DNA of 64,000 nucleotides from Stenotrophomonas panacihumi (GCF_001431645.1 NZ_LLXU01000074.1:1-64000), one strand, 5' to 3'. Shown: positions 39,189 to 55,199, counted from the stretch's first letter. Notes: generated by a model from the sequence alone, not told the origin. A program made the numbers and translations.

Positions 39189-39587
39189 TCACTTGAACAC
39201 CATGAATTTATTGGCGACGAAGCTGAAAGCCATCTGCATGAAGGTGGCCAGCACGAAGCCGATGCGATAGTCGTACCCGAGCCGGTCCGCCCAGATATGC
39301 ATGACCAGCGCGTGCAGCGCCGCGATGCAGGCGTACAGCAGCAGGAACAGCATGCCCTGCCGAAGCAACGGGCCGGACGTTCCGCGGAACACGAAATAGC
39401 GGCTGCCGATGAAGGAGGCGGTGATGCCGAAGATCGCCGCCACGCCGTTGGCGACACCGGCCGAGGCCATGCCCACCACTTCCAGGTTGAACTTCAGCAC
39501 CAGGAAGTGGATCGCCGTGGCCGCCAGGCCGTTGATGACATAGCGTACGAACTGCCCGCCGAGCGCCCCTTTACTCAGGACGCGCAT
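39189..39587 (-). CDS. gtrA: GtrA family flippase-like membrane protein
   Basis: A 132-residue, four-helix membrane protein of the GtrA family. The N-terminal FVRYVINGLAATAIHFLVL and C-terminal FATFMQMAFSFVANKFMVF-type ends are typical. GtrA proteins are thought to flip undecaprenyl-phosphate-linked sugars to the periplasm for O-antigen side-chain modification. It overlaps the end of the GtrB-like GT2 gene by 17 bases, an arrangement common for gtrA/gtrB pairs. Confidence 0.92.
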   Translation of the reverse strand: MRVLSKGALGGQFVRYVINGLAATAIHFLVLKFNLEVVGMASAGVANGVAAIFGITASFIGSRYFVFRGTSGPLLRQGMLFLLLYACIAALHALVMHIWADRLGYDYRIGFVLATFMQMAFSFVANKFMVFK

Positions 39588-40524
39588 GCAGGACCTCTGC
39601 CACGAAGTCGCGATAGCTTCCGCTCAACAGCACGCCGCCGCCACGCATCATGCCCGACAGCATCAGGATGATCAGCGTCAGCGCCGCGGTCTGCAGGAAC
39701 ACCAGCAGCAGGATGCCGGCCGCCAGCGAGAACCAGCCCGGGGTCGCGACACCGATGGCCTTCAGGACCAGCGCCACCACGCCGCCCAGGATCGACAGGC
39801 CGGCCACCAGCGTGCAGGCGATGCCCACCCGCACCAGCACGTCCTCGGCGAACACCATCAGGGCGCGGAAGCCGTGCAACGCCAGGCCGACGAAGTTCAT
39901 CTTGCTGCGGCCGGCATAACGCGGACCGCGGTTCAACGCGCACGTCGTCACGCGCAGCTTGGAGCTCAGAACGCAGGCAGCCACGTGCGTCCACAGCTCC
40001 TGCATGGCCGCCAGCCGGCGCACGCCGGCCATCTTGATCGCCATGAAGTTGCCGAAACTGATCTTGCGCCCGCTCAGCAGCGCGAAGAGCCACTTGTAGA
40101 CGACATAGAAGGCGCGGAAGCGCATCGTCTCCACGCGGCTCTTGCGCGTGGCGACCACGACATCGACATCCGGCGCATCGAGCCCTTGCACGAGCTCGGT
40201 GATGCTTTCCGGCGTGTCTTCGCCATCGGAGTCCATCACGACCACGCGCTGGTCGTCGCCGAAGTGTTCGGCGACGTAGCCCAGGCCGATCGCAATGGCG
40301 CGCTGGTGCCCCACATTGCGCCGCAGCTTGATCACCACGCCTTCGAGACCGGCGGCGGAGATCGCCGCCGGATCGACCGGCTGGCGGACCGAGCCGTCGT
40401 CCACGGCGACGACGTACGTCTGCGGCCCCTGCGTGCGCGCAAGTTCCTTGAACAACCGGCTGGAGGCTTCGACGTCCTCGTACACCGGCATGACCACGAC
40501 CAACCGACCAAGGCCCACGGTCAC
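39571..40524 (-). CDS. GT2 glycosyltransferase, polyprenyl-phosphate sugar synthase type (GtrB/DPM1-like)
   Basis: A 317-residue protein. The GT-A fold holds [35 protein letters not shown] and the DSDGED metal site. Two hydrophobic helices at the C-terminus ([32 protein letters not shown]) anchor it as in GtrB and dolichol-phosphate-mannose synthases. It probably puts a sugar from a UDP- or GDP-donor onto undecaprenyl phosphate for GtrA. A GTG at 40524 is taken as start; it overlaps the uxs stop as GTGA. An in-frame ATG is inside the first beta strand, so it is too late. Confidence 0.88.
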   Translation of the reverse strand: MTVGLGRLVVVMPVYEDVEASSRLFKELARTQGPQTYVVAVDDGSVRQPVDPAAISAAGLEGVVIKLRRNVGHQRAIAIGLGYVAEHFGDDQRVVVMDSDGEDTPESITELVQGLDAPDVDVVVATRKSRVETMRFRAFYVVYKWLFALLSGRKISFGNFMAIKMAGVRRLAAMQELWTHVAACVLSSKLRVTTCALNRGPRYAGRSKMNFVGLALHGFRALMVFAEDVLVRVGIACTLVAGLSILGGVVALVLKAIGVATPGWFSLAAGILLLVFLQTAALTLIILMLSGMMRGGGVLLSGSYRDFVAEVLHARPE

Positions 40525-41471
40525 TCCTCCAGTCGCTTCCGGAAGTAGGCGATGGTTTCCTTCAGGCCATCCTCCAGGGCGACCTTCGGCTCCCAATCGA
40601 GCTTTTCCTTGGCCAGGCTGATATCCGGCTGGCGCTGCTTCGGGTCATCCGAGGGCAGCGGTTCGAACACCAGCTTCGACTTGCCGCCGACCAGACGCAG
40701 CACGGTCTCGGCCAGCTGCAGCATGGTGAACTCGCGCGGGTTGCCGATGTTCACCGGGCCGGTGAAGCCGCCCTCGCTGTCCATCAGGCGCAGCATGCCC
40801 TCGACGAGATCGTCCACGTAGCAGAAGCTGCGGGTCTGGGTGCCTTCGCCGTAGATGGTGATCGGCTCGCCGCGCAGGGCCTGCACGATGAAGTTGCTGA
40901 CCACGCGGCCATCGTTGGGATGCATGCGCGGGCCATACGTATTGAAGATGCGCATGACCTTGATCTCGAGCTGGTGCTGGCGCCAGTAATCGAAGAACAG
41001 GGTTTCGGCGCAGCGCTTGCCTTCGTCGTAGCAGCTGCGGATGCCGACGGGGTTCACGCGGCCCCAGTAGCCTTCCACCTGCGGATGGATTTCCGGGTCG
41101 CCATAGACTTCGCTGGTGCTCGCCTGCAGGATGCGCGCGCGCACCCGCTTGGCCAGGCCGAGCATGTTGATCGCGCCGTGCACGCTGGTCTTGGTCGTCT
41201 GCACCGGGTCGGCCTGGTAATGCACTGGCGAGGCCGGGCAGGCCAGGTTGAAGATGCGGTCGACTTCCACGTACAGCGGGAAGGTGACGTCATGGCGCAT
41301 CAGCTCGAAACGCGCATTGCCGAGCAGCTGCTCGACGTTGGCCTTTCGGCCCGTGTAGAAGTTGTCCACGCAAAGGACGTCGTGGCCCGCCTCGATCAGC
41401 CGATCGCAGAGGTGGGAACCCAGGAAACCCGCGCCTCCGGTCACAAGTACCCGGCTATCGTTCGTATACAT
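40521..41471 (-). CDS. uxs: UDP-glucuronate decarboxylase (UDP-xylose synthase)
   Basis: SDR enzyme that turns UDP-glucuronate into UDP-xylose. The 316-residue protein has [12 protein letters not shown], the UXS-specific [12 protein letters not shown] and [14 protein letters not shown] segments, [13 protein letters not shown], the catalytic YDEGKRCAE (Tyr and Lys) and [10 protein letters not shown]. These separate it from UDP-glucose epimerases. It is the first gene after a 148-base leader and is coupled to the GT2 gene. Its substrate would come from ugd at the end of the same gene string. Confidence 0.93.
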   Translation of the reverse strand: MYTNDSRVLVTGGAGFLGSHLCDRLIEAGHDVLCVDNFYTGRKANVEQLLGNARFELMRHDVTFPLYVEVDRIFNLACPASPVHYQADPVQTTKTSVHGAINMLGLAKRVRARILQASTSEVYGDPEIHPQVEGYWGRVNPVGIRSCYDEGKRCAETLFFDYWRQHQLEIKVMRIFNTYGPRMHPNDGRVVSNFIVQALRGEPITIYGEGTQTRSFCYVDDLVEGMLRLMDSEGGFTGPVNIGNPREFTMLQLAETVLRLVGGKSKLVFEPLPSDDPKQRQPDISLAKEKLDWEPKVALEDGLKETIAYFRKRLEE

Positions 41472-41619
41472 TCTAATCCTTGGGTAGAAAGTTCAGGCCT
41501 CGGGGCATATACCGGCCGAGGAATCCGTAATAACGGGATAATACGTTACCGCACATCAGCCGTTGCAAGCCCACGGGGCACGCGTCATCGCGCCCGCCCC
41601 CCGCTGCCCGCACGCGGGG
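41472..41619 (-). promoter_or_regulatory. AT-rich leader before uxs with promoter-like and ops-like elements
   Basis: This gap is clearly less GC-rich than its surroundings. On the minus strand TATTAT (41538-41543) could be a -10 with TTGCAA 19 bases upstream. Overlapping it, TGCGGTAACGT (41543-41553) resembles the ops element used by RfaH in long polysaccharide operons, with one changed base in the GCGGTAGCGT core. A 6-bp hairpin CCTCGG/CCGAGG lies at 41498-41521. Only one of the promoter or ops readings can be right. Confidence 0.35.
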
Positions 41620-44600
41620 TCAGTAATCCCAGCCCCCGCGATCAACCAGGTGTAACAGTGCCTGTGCAGACTGCGACCACGTGCGCCCCAGGTCCTTGGG
41701 TGGTGCCGGCGGCAGGTCTTCCATCAGCAGCCGCGCCAGCGCCGAACCGTCACCCAGGGTGAAATAGCGCGCGTGGTCGCCCGCGATCTCGCGGAAAACA
41801 GGAATGTCGCTGAGCAGCAGCGGCAGCTCGTAGCGAGCGGCCTCCACGATCGGCAAGCCGAAACCTTCGGACCGCGACGCCTGGAGCAGTGCAGCGGATG
41901 CGCCATAGGCGTAGCGCAGCTCCTCGTCGTCGACGCTTTCCAGCCAGAACAGCCGGCGTCCGAACTGTGGGTGGCGCCGCAGGCGATCGGCCATCGCCGT
42001 CACGTTCCAGCCTTCCTTGCCGACGATGACCAGCCGGCGTTCGCTACCCGCTCTCCAGGCTTCCTCGAACGCGTCCAGGGCCAGGTCGTGCCCCTTCCGC
42101 GGCTCGACGGTACCGACCATGAGCAACGCCTCGCCCTCGAAGATCGTGCGCAGGCGGGCCGGCGCCACGTCGCTCGCGCCTTCCACCAGATCGCTGCCCA
42201 GGTGGACATGGCCGATCCGCTGCAGTTCGCGGCGTTCGGCGCCCGTTTCCTTGATCCATGCGGACAGGTCGTCCGCGGTCGCCCGCGAATTGCACACCAG
42301 GAAATCGCAGTGCTTCACCACGTACCGCAGCCACTGCTCGAAGACGGCAGGCATGTAGTCGACGCAGTACTGCGGCTGGCGAAGCGGAATCAGGTCGTGC
42401 ACGAACGCCCCCACCCTGCCCCCGCGGGTATGCACGCACGCGATCGAGGCGTCATAACGCTCGACGGCCTCCCACGCGGAGTCGAGCAGCATGAGGACAT
42501 CGCCGCCCTGGATGCTTACGTCGTCCGGACCACCGCCCGGAGGAACCCCCAGCACCGTGCTGGCGTAGGTTTCGGCGGAACGCAGCCGCCCCTGCCGGTC
42601 GTGCGCCACGACATCCACCTTCAGCTGGGTGGGTCGTTCGGCCAACAGGCATTCGCGGGCGATATTGCGCACCACGCGATGCACGCCGGTGCGGTAATCA
42701 GCCTCGACCAGCTCGCTCAGGTCGAGCAACAGGCGCGGCGACCCGCTGCTCCTCGTGGCGACAGCCAGCGAATGCTCCACTGCATCCAATTCGCGCGGTG
42801 AGCTGGCCGTACCATCGAGCGCATCCGCGATGCTTTTGACCACCAGCTCGCCACTGGCCCAACTGCGGTGGCGCCGGGCTTCCTCGACCGCGCTGGCATA
42901 GACGCGCGCGGTGATATCGGGGTCATGCTGGCGACGGATGTAGCCGTACGCGTAACTGCCCAGCAGGCGACGCCCTTCGTCGTCCTCGATCAGCGCCGCG
43001 ATGGCCGCCGACAGCACCGCGGCGTCCGGCCGCGCTTCGACCTTGCGCACGACCTGCGCCGGGAGCTCGGCAAAGCTGGCGTAATCGTTGACGATCGTGG
43101 GAAGGCCATGCGCCATGCAATCGTAGACCGCCTTGGAGGTTTCACCCCGGCTGATGGCGCGCAGCTGCACCGCGATATCCGCCGCCTCCAGGTAATCCCG
43201 GTAGAGCGCGTCGTCCGCGAAACCGGTGATTTCCACCTTGACCTGGCCGGCCAGGGCGCGCACCTGCTGCGTGATGGAAGCGCCGTACTCGCCGCCATCG
43301 TTCTCGCCCACGAAGACGAGGCGGATCTTCTGCTGCAAGGCGGACGGAAGCCCGGCCACCGCTTCGAGAAGAAGGTGGTTGAGCTTGGTATCGGCGAGGA
43401 ACCCGAAGCTGACCAGCAGCACTTCATCGGCCGTCAGGCCCAGCCGCGAGCGCGTGGCCTTCCGCAGGTCCGGCGTGCCGTCGGACGACGGGCGCAGCCG
43501 CAGGGGCATCGGCGCGACGGAGACGACGGGACGCCGGCTATCCGGGAAGTAGCGCTCGATCACTTCCAGCGAATGCGCGGAATGGACGATCAGCGCCTCG
43601 GCACCCTCGATGACGCGCAGCGATGCGGGATACCGGCTGCGGGCCGCCATCTCGCCCTCGTCGGCCAGCACGGACAGCGCCCCGCGGCCATGCGAATGGG
43701 CCAGCGCATCGCGGAATGCATCCGCCACGCCACCGTGCCGCTCCATGTACCAGAACAGGGAGCTCAGGAATACGTCATGCAGCACCACCACGCCGGGCAC
43801 CTGCTCCAGCAGGCCGACCATGTGGGCGTGGAAGGGCGAATTGCCGAACTGGTAGATCACGCTGTCGTAGCGCGAGGCCAGCCCCGGTAGCGACTGCCAC
43901 GGGCGCACGTTGAAGCGCAGGCGATAGGCCTGCAACGACTCCGGATCGGCGTCGGTAAACAGGTCCACGTCCAGGTAGCGCGACAGCGGGGACACCAGCT
44001 CGTCCACGTAGTCGGCGATACCCGTCCGCTGCGGCGGCAGCGGTGTCACCATCGCGACGCGCGGCCGCTTCGGCATGCCCAACCGCGGCGCGCGGACCAT
44101 CTCCTCCTTGCGCTGCCTGGCCTCGCGCCAGGCGGCGATCGACAAGGCCGCGGTGCGCTCCCACGTGTACTCGCCTGCACGCTGCAAGCCGAATTCGCGC
44201 AGGTTCTCGCGGTAATCGCCGTCGCGCAGGGCGCGCGCCAGCAGTTCGGCGCCGGACTCGGGGCGCGATGCGTCGAACATCGCGTCCTTGCGCGCGACGA
44301 CTTCACCCAGGCTGGAATTGTCGGCAGAAATCGTGGGCGCGCCACAGGCCATCGCCTCCAGCACCGGCAGGCCGAACCCTTCGTACAAGGAGGGGAAGAA
44401 GAACACATCGCACGACTGGAACATCGCGATGAGTTCGGCGTCGGAGATCTTGCCGGTAATGACCAGGTCGCGCGGACGCAGCCCGCACTGGCTGGCATGC
44501 TCGCGCAGCGACTTCTCGTCGCCCACCTGGTTGAGCACCAGCTGCACGTTGCGACGGTCGGCAGCAGGTACCTTCGCGAACGATTCGATCGCGCCGGTGA

Positions 44601-45321
44601 GGTTCTTGCGGAAGTCGCCGTTGCCCGTATAGAGCACGAAGCGATCCTCGATGCCGAAACGCCGCATCAGCGCCGCATGTTCAGAACGATCGCCCCCCAG
44701 TGGCTTGAACTCGGCGCCGACGCCCGCGTGGATCACCGCCAACCGCTCGGGCTGGATGCCCAGCAGGCGGATCGCGTCGCGCCGGGTGGCCTCGGAGATG
44801 CAGAGCATCACGTCGAAGCGCTGCAGCGCCTGCAGCCGCGACAGGTACCACGCCCGGTATTCCGGCTGCGCCAGGTACTGCTCGGCAAAGACCTTGGGGA
44901 TGAAGTCGTACAGCGTGACCGAGCTGATCGCCCCCGGCACGGAGGCCAGGCCGCGCGAACCGCCCGCATGCTCCACGAAACCCTCGAACAGGCTGTGGAC
45001 ATGCACGAGATCGGGCGACAGCCCCGCGTAATGGTTCGCGACCAGGCCATCGGCCGCAGGCCGCAGGCCGTCGGCCGGATGGCCATGCGGCTGCACCGGC
45101 CCCGGATAGTAGTAACGGCTGAAAGCCGCACGCGAGCGCCGCCCTTCGAGCGCGGCGAGGACTTCGTCGGCCTCGCCCGCGTACGTGCCATCCAGCCCGA
45201 CCAGGAACTCCATTCCTTCCGGATTGGCCAGCAGGGCCTGGGTGAAATCAAGCGAATACCGACCGATACCCCGATGCCGGGATGCGGTCTGGCAGGCCTG
45301 CAGATCCAGCGCGATGCGCAT
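41620..45321 (-). CDS. three-domain glycosyltransferase (GT4-GT4-GT4)
   Basis: A 1233-residue cytoplasmic protein built of three GT-B glycosyltransferase modules. Module 1 (about 1-400) has GNGDFRKNLTGAIESFAK and FPSLYEGFGLPVLEAMACG. Module 2 (about 420-800) has PQRTGIADYVDEL, GFLADTKLNHLLLEAV and RGETSKAVYDCMAHGLPTIV. Module 3 (about 860-1233) has DYRTGVHRVVRNIA, MVGTVEPRKGHDLALDAF and ASRSEGFGLPIVEAARYELP. Such fusions, like E. coli WbdA, polymerise mannose or rhamnose repeats. The ATG at 45321 gives the GT4-like start MRIALDLQACQTASRHRGIGRY; the frame is open further upstream. GDP-D-rhamnose from the adjacent gmd/rmd is a likely donor. Confidence 0.9.
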   Translation of the reverse strand: MRIALDLQACQTASRHRGIGRYSLDFTQALLANPEGMEFLVGLDGTYAGEADEVLAALEGRRSRAAFSRYYYPGPVQPHGHPADGLRPAADGLVANHYAGLSPDLVHVHSLFEGFVEHAGGSRGLASVPGAISSVTLYDFIPKVFAEQYLAQPEYRAWYLSRLQALQRFDVMLCISEATRRDAIRLLGIQPERLAVIHAGVGAEFKPLGGDRSEHAALMRRFGIEDRFVLYTGNGDFRKNLTGAIESFAKVPAADRRNVQLVLNQVGDEKSLREHASQCGLRPRDLVITGKISDAELIAMFQSCDVFFFPSLYEGFGLPVLEAMACGAPTISADNSSLGEVVARKDAMFDASRPESGAELLARALRDGDYRENLREFGLQRAGEYTWERTAALSIAAWREARQRKEEMVRAPRLGMPKRPRVAMVTPLPPQRTGIADYVDELVSPLSRYLDVDLFTDADPESLQAYRLRFNVRPWQSLPGLASRYDSVIYQFGNSPFHAHMVGLLEQVPGVVVLHDVFLSSLFWYMERHGGVADAFRDALAHSHGRGALSVLADEGEMAARSRYPASLRVIEGAEALIVHSAHSLEVIERYFPDSRRPVVSVAPMPLRLRPSSDGTPDLRKATRSRLGLTADEVLLVSFGFLADTKLNHLLLEAVAGLPSALQQKIRLVFVGENDGGEYGASITQQVRALAGQVKVEITGFADDALYRDYLEAADIAVQLRAISRGETSKAVYDCMAHGLPTIVNDYASFAELPAQVVRKVEARPDAAVLSAAIAALIEDDEGRRLLGSYAYGYIRRQHDPDITARVYASAVEEARRHRSWASGELVVKSIADALDGTASSPRELDAVEHSLAVATRSSGSPRLLLDLSELVEADYRTGVHRVVRNIARECLLAERPTQLKVDVVAHDRQGRLRSAETYASTVLGVPPGGGPDDVSIQGGDVLMLLDSAWEAVERYDASIACVHTRGGRVGAFVHDLIPLRQPQYCVDYMPAVFEQWLRYVVKHCDFLVCNSRATADDLSAWIKETGAERRELQRIGHVHLGSDLVEGASDVAPARLRTIFEGEALLMVGTVEPRKGHDLALDAFEEAWRAGSERRLVIVGKEGWNVTAMADRLRRHPQFGRRLFWLESVDDEELRYAYGASAALLQASRSEGFGLPIVEAARYELPLLLSDIPVFREIAGDHARYFTLGDGSALARLLMEDLPPAPPKDLGRTWSQSAQALLHLVDRGGWDY

Positions 45322-45347
45322 CAACGTGCTCCTTCCCCCGCCGCCGC

Positions 45348-49053
<3,706 letters not shown>

Positions 49054-49063
49054 GTGGTCGCCC

Positions 49064-50304
<1,241 letters not shown>

Positions 50305-50308
<4 letters not shown>

Positions 50309-51099
50309 AGGACGTCCACCATTTCAGCGCTGGCCCTGCGGAACACGACGAGCGCGATCACGCCAAGCACCAAGGTGCCCACGATCAGGCCGGTCAGGTC
50401 GCCCCACAGCGGCGGCTTGTTGTAGACCATCACGTTCTGGTAACTGGTGATCAGCGGATACAGCGGGTTGAGCCGGAACCACGCCTGCGTGGCCGGCGGC
50501 AGGATCTGCAGGTTGTAGACGATGGGCGTGAGCCAGAACAGCGCCTGCAGCACCACCGGGATGACCTGGCCGATGTCGCGCACGAAGACGTTCAGCACGC
50601 CGAGCAGGGTGCCCAGCGACAACGACAGGAACAAGGTCAGCAGCGTGAGCACCGGCACCCAGAGGATCTGCACGCCCGGGAAGTGGCCGAGCGCGGCGAA
50701 CACGATGAAGATCGCCAGCAACAGCAGCATGTTCTGCACCAGCATCGTGCCCAGCGTGATCAAGGGCAGGCAGATCCTCGGGAACGCCATCTTCTTCATC
50801 AGATTGGCGTTGTCGATGAACAACCCCACGCACTTGGTGATGGTTTCGGTGAACAGGCTCCAGCCCAGCGTGCCCGCCATCAGGTAGAGCGCGTAGGCGT
50901 ATTTGTTGTCGATGCCCGGCAACTTGGCCGACAGCACCTCGGACAGGATCAGCGCGAAGATCAGCACCTGCATCAGCGGATGGATGATCATCCACAGCGT
51001 GCCGAGCTTGCTGCGCAGGAAACGGATCTTCAGGTCGTTCTTGACCGAAGAAAGGATGAAGAAGCGATACGAAATGATCGCTCTCAGCATGTCACGCAT
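50305..51099 (-). CDS. wzm: O-antigen ABC transporter permease
   Basis: Inner-membrane channel of the polysaccharide exporter. The 264-residue ABC-2 permease has six hydrophobic helices and the typical amphipathic start RDLKIRFLRSKLGTLWM-like segment (FILSSVKNDLKIRFLRSK), plus LMKKMAFPRICLPL and LNPLYPLITSYQNV. The ATG at 51099 has GGAGGG about 11 bases upstream and overlaps the preceding GT4 stop by 8 bases; a second ATG at 51090 is possible. The pair wzm-wzt defines this locus as an ABC-transporter-dependent O-antigen type. Confidence 0.94.
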
Positions 51100-52462
51100 G
51101 GGACGCTCGACCCTCCACGTCGGATTTCTCAAGTTCTTCCAGCCGGGCCTTCAGCAGGTTGGCGCTGCGCTCCGGAGACAAACGCTCCCTCACCAGCCGT
51201 TGGCCCCGCAGGCCCAACGCGGCCGCCGCCGCGGGATCGTCCGCCAGCCGGCGCATCGCGCGCGCGGCATCGGCGATGTCCGCCTGGGCCCACTGGGCAC
51301 CCTCGGCGTGCGGATATTCCCCTTCCCGCACGGGGACCAGCGTGTAATCGACCAGGCAGGCCGCTTCGGGCGTCATGAATTCCAGGTTCCCGGACCAGCC
51401 GGTGGCGATGACCGGCTTGCCCATGGCCATGCATTCGGCCAGGCCCAGACCCAGGCCCTCGGCGCGGTGGAGCGACACGTATGCGTCCGCGCAGCGCTGC
51501 AGCGCATACAGATGGGCACGTTCGATGACTTCGTCGCGAACGATGATGCGCGGATCCCGCGCCGTGGCATTGAGCAGCGCGCGGAACGCCTCCGGATGCC
51601 GGAAGCCGTTGCTGGACTTGACCACCAGGCGGACGTCGTCGCGCCCCGGCGCGAATGCGGCGAGGAACGCCTGCACCGCGGCCTGCGGGTTCTTGCGCGC
51701 GACCCACGAGTTGAAATCGAAGGTCACCAGGAAGGTGAACTTGCCTTCCTCCAGGCCGAAGTCGGTGCGCTGCAGGCCGCTGTCGGGCACGTCTTCCAGC
51801 GGCTGCGGAATCCGCAGGACCGGCTTGTCGGTGACGCGGCGGAAGGCGCGCTCGACGAACTCGCTCGCCACCATGATTTCGTCCACTTCGGCGATCACCG
51901 GCAGCCACGGCGCCGGGATCCGTTCCAGCTCCCAGAACCAGCACGCGATCAGGTGCTGGTTCGCCATGCGCGCCCGCCCGATCTTGTCCAGCGCCTGGTG
52001 CAGGAAGTCCGGGTTGATGAAGATGATGCTGACCCGGTGCGGGACGTCGTCGCCGATCCACGCTTCCAGGCTGCGATCGTCCCAGCTATGCGGCAGGTCG
52101 AGGTCGACGTCGTGGAGCCGCACCTGCACGCCCGCGTTGATCAGCGCGCGCGCGTAGTGCCGGGCGCTTTCCGCCAGGCCAAACTGCCCGCGGATGTAAC
52201 CGATGATGTTGACGCCCGGCGCGTGCTTGTCCGCCGTGGCGACGGCAGGCGCTGCCACCACGGGCACGGCGCGATCCCATGCGGGCGTGCGGGAAAATCG
52301 CACGCGCGCGTTGGCACGTGCCGCCATCACGCCAGCCAATGCAACGCGCCCACGCGCGGGAATCAGGTGGTAAGCCTTGCGCAGCGGCGCCTGCCTGCGA
52401 ATCCAGGCCAGGAAGTTCAACAGCCCCACGCCGGTTCCGGCGCTTCGCGATCGGCCGCTCAC
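51092..52462 (-). CDS. GT4 family glycosyltransferase
   Basis: A 456-residue GT-B enzyme. The N-terminal part has NIIGYIRGQFGLAESARHYA and ACWFWELERIP; the donor-binding half has FDFNSWVARKNPQAAVQAFL, YVSLHRAEGLGLGLAECMAMGKPVIATGWSG-type residues with the E-x7-E pattern. It probably adds an early sugar of the O-chain. The start is taken as a GTG at 52462, 25 bases after the metB stop; no ATG lies near, the next being 45 codons in. It begins the wzm-wzt gene string. Confidence 0.85.
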   Translation of the reverse strand: MSGRSRSAGTGVGLLNFLAWIRRQAPLRKAYHLIPARGRVALAGVMAARANARVRFSRTPAWDRAVPVVAAPAVATADKHAPGVNIIGYIRGQFGLAESARHYARALINAGVQVRLHDVDLDLPHSWDDRSLEAWIGDDVPHRVSIIFINPDFLHQALDKIGRARMANQHLIACWFWELERIPAPWLPVIAEVDEIMVASEFVERAFRRVTDKPVLRIPQPLEDVPDSGLQRTDFGLEEGKFTFLVTFDFNSWVARKNPQAAVQAFLAAFAPGRDDVRLVVKSSNGFRHPEAFRALLNATARDPRIIVRDEVIERAHLYALQRCADAYVSLHRAEGLGLGLAECMAMGKPVIATGWSGNLEFMTPEAACLVDYTLVPVREGEYPHAEGAQWAQADIADAARAMRRLADDPAAAAALGLRGQRLVRERLSPERSANLLKARLEELEKSDVEGRASHA

Positions 52463-52487
52463 GGACGGGGCCTGCGCGGCGCGGACA

Positions 52488-53672
52488 TCACGACAACGCC
52501 CCCTCCAGGTCCGCTTGCAGATCCGCCACGTCTTCCACGCCCACGCTCAACCGCACCAGCGCATCGCTGATACCCAGCTGCGCGCGGCGCTCCACCGGGA
52601 TCGACGCATGCGTCATCACCGCCGGATGGTTGACCAGGCTTTCCACGCCGCCGAGCGACTCGGCCAGCGTGAACAGCTCGGTGCGCTCGCACAGCCGCTT
52701 GGCGGCCTCGAAGCCACCCTTCAGGACGATGGAGACGATGCCGCCGAAGCCGCTCATCTGCTGCTTCGCCAATGCGTGCTGCGGGTGCGAGGCCAGCCCC
52801 GGGTAGATCACCTTCTCCACCGCCGGGTGCTGTTCCAGCCACTGCGCCAGCGCCATCGCGTTCTCGCAATGGGCGCGCATGCGCAGCGGCAGGGTCTTCA
52901 ACCCGCGCAGCGCGAGGAAACTGTCGAACGGGCCCTGTACGCCGCCGATGGAGTTCTGCAGGAACGCCATGCGCTCGGCCAGGTCGGCGTTGTCGCCTAC
53001 CACCGCCATGCCACCCACCATGTCCGAATGGCCATTGAGGTACTTGGTGGCCGAATGCACCACGATGTCCGCGCCCAGCGCCAGCGGGCGCTGCAGCAGC
53101 GGCGAGGCGAACGTGTTGTCCACCACCACGATCAACCCGTGCTTGCGCGCCACCGCCGCCACCGCGGCGATGTCGACGATCTTCAGCATCGGGTTGGTCG
53201 GGGTTTCGATCCACACCATCTTCGTCTTCGGCGTGATCGCGGCCTCGAACGCCGCAAGGTCGGTCAAGTCGACGAAGCTGAAGTCCAGCGCGGCGCTGCG
53301 ACGGCGCACGCGCTCGAACAGCCGGTAGCTGCCGCCGTACAGGTCATCCATCGCCACGACGTGGTCGCCACTGTCCAGCAGCTCGATCACCGTCGAGGTC
53401 GCCGCCATGCCCGAGGCAAACGCGAAACCGCGGGTGCCACCCTCCAGCGCCGCCACGCAACGCTCGTAGGCGAAGCGGGTCGGGTTGTGGGTGCGCGAGT
53501 ACTCGAAACCCTGGTGCTCGCCCGGGCTGGACTGCGCGTAGGTGGAGGTCGCGTAGATCGGCGGCATCACCGCGCCCGTGCTCGGGTCGGGCGCCTGGCC
53601 ACCATGGATGGCCAGGGTGGCCAACGCGAGTTCGCGCTGGCCGTCAGGATGGCGGGAATGACGGTCCGACAT
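52488..53672 (-). CDS. metB: cystathionine gamma-synthase / gamma-lyase family protein
   Basis: PLP enzyme of methionine synthesis joining cysteine with an activated homoserine, or of the reverse direction. The 394-residue protein has the PLP lysine K210 in HSATKYLNGHSD, EYSRTHNPTRFAYE, and GDHVVAMDDLYGGSYRLFE. The ATG at 53672 is preceded by GGAAG at good spacing; a GTG 6 bases upstream is also in frame. It follows the cystathionine beta-synthase gene on the same strand. In Xanthomonas metB is the other border of the LPS locus. Gamma-synthase and gamma-lyase cannot be separated by eye. Confidence 0.93.
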   Translation of the reverse strand: MSDRHSRHPDGQRELALATLAIHGGQAPDPSTGAVMPPIYATSTYAQSSPGEHQGFEYSRTHNPTRFAYERCVAALEGGTRGFAFASGMAATSTVIELLDSGDHVVAMDDLYGGSYRLFERVRRRSAALDFSFVDLTDLAAFEAAITPKTKMVWIETPTNPMLKIVDIAAVAAVARKHGLIVVVDNTFASPLLQRPLALGADIVVHSATKYLNGHSDMVGGMAVVGDNADLAERMAFLQNSIGGVQGPFDSFLALRGLKTLPLRMRAHCENAMALAQWLEQHPAVEKVIYPGLASHPQHALAKQQMSGFGGIVSIVLKGGFEAAKRLCERTELFTLAESLGGVESLVNHPAVMTHASIPVERRAQLGISDALVRLSVGVEDVADLQADLEGALS

Positions 53673-53696
53673 GGGCACTTCCGTAAAAGGTGCGGG

Positions 53697-53729
53697 ATTC
53701 TAGCAAGCGGTTATGAAACGAAATTTTCA
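53697..53729 (-). promoter_or_regulatory. metB promoter with upstream dyad
   Basis: On the minus strand TAGAAT (53697-53702) is a good -10, giving a leader of about 18 bases. A dyad TGAAA-N6-TTTCA at 53714-53729 covers the -35 area. LysR-type regulators such as MetR bind TGAA-N5-TTCA, so a related factor may act here; the spacing is longer than in that consensus. Confidence 0.35.
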
Positions 53730-53754
53730 CGCTATTCGCGTGATGAACATCACA

Positions 53755-55125
<1,371 letters not shown>

Positions 55126-55199
55126 CGCTTCTTCGTGGTGATGCCCAAAGGGCTGACCCCGCATTATCGACGGAAGACCACGGAAATGCTCGGCGGCAT

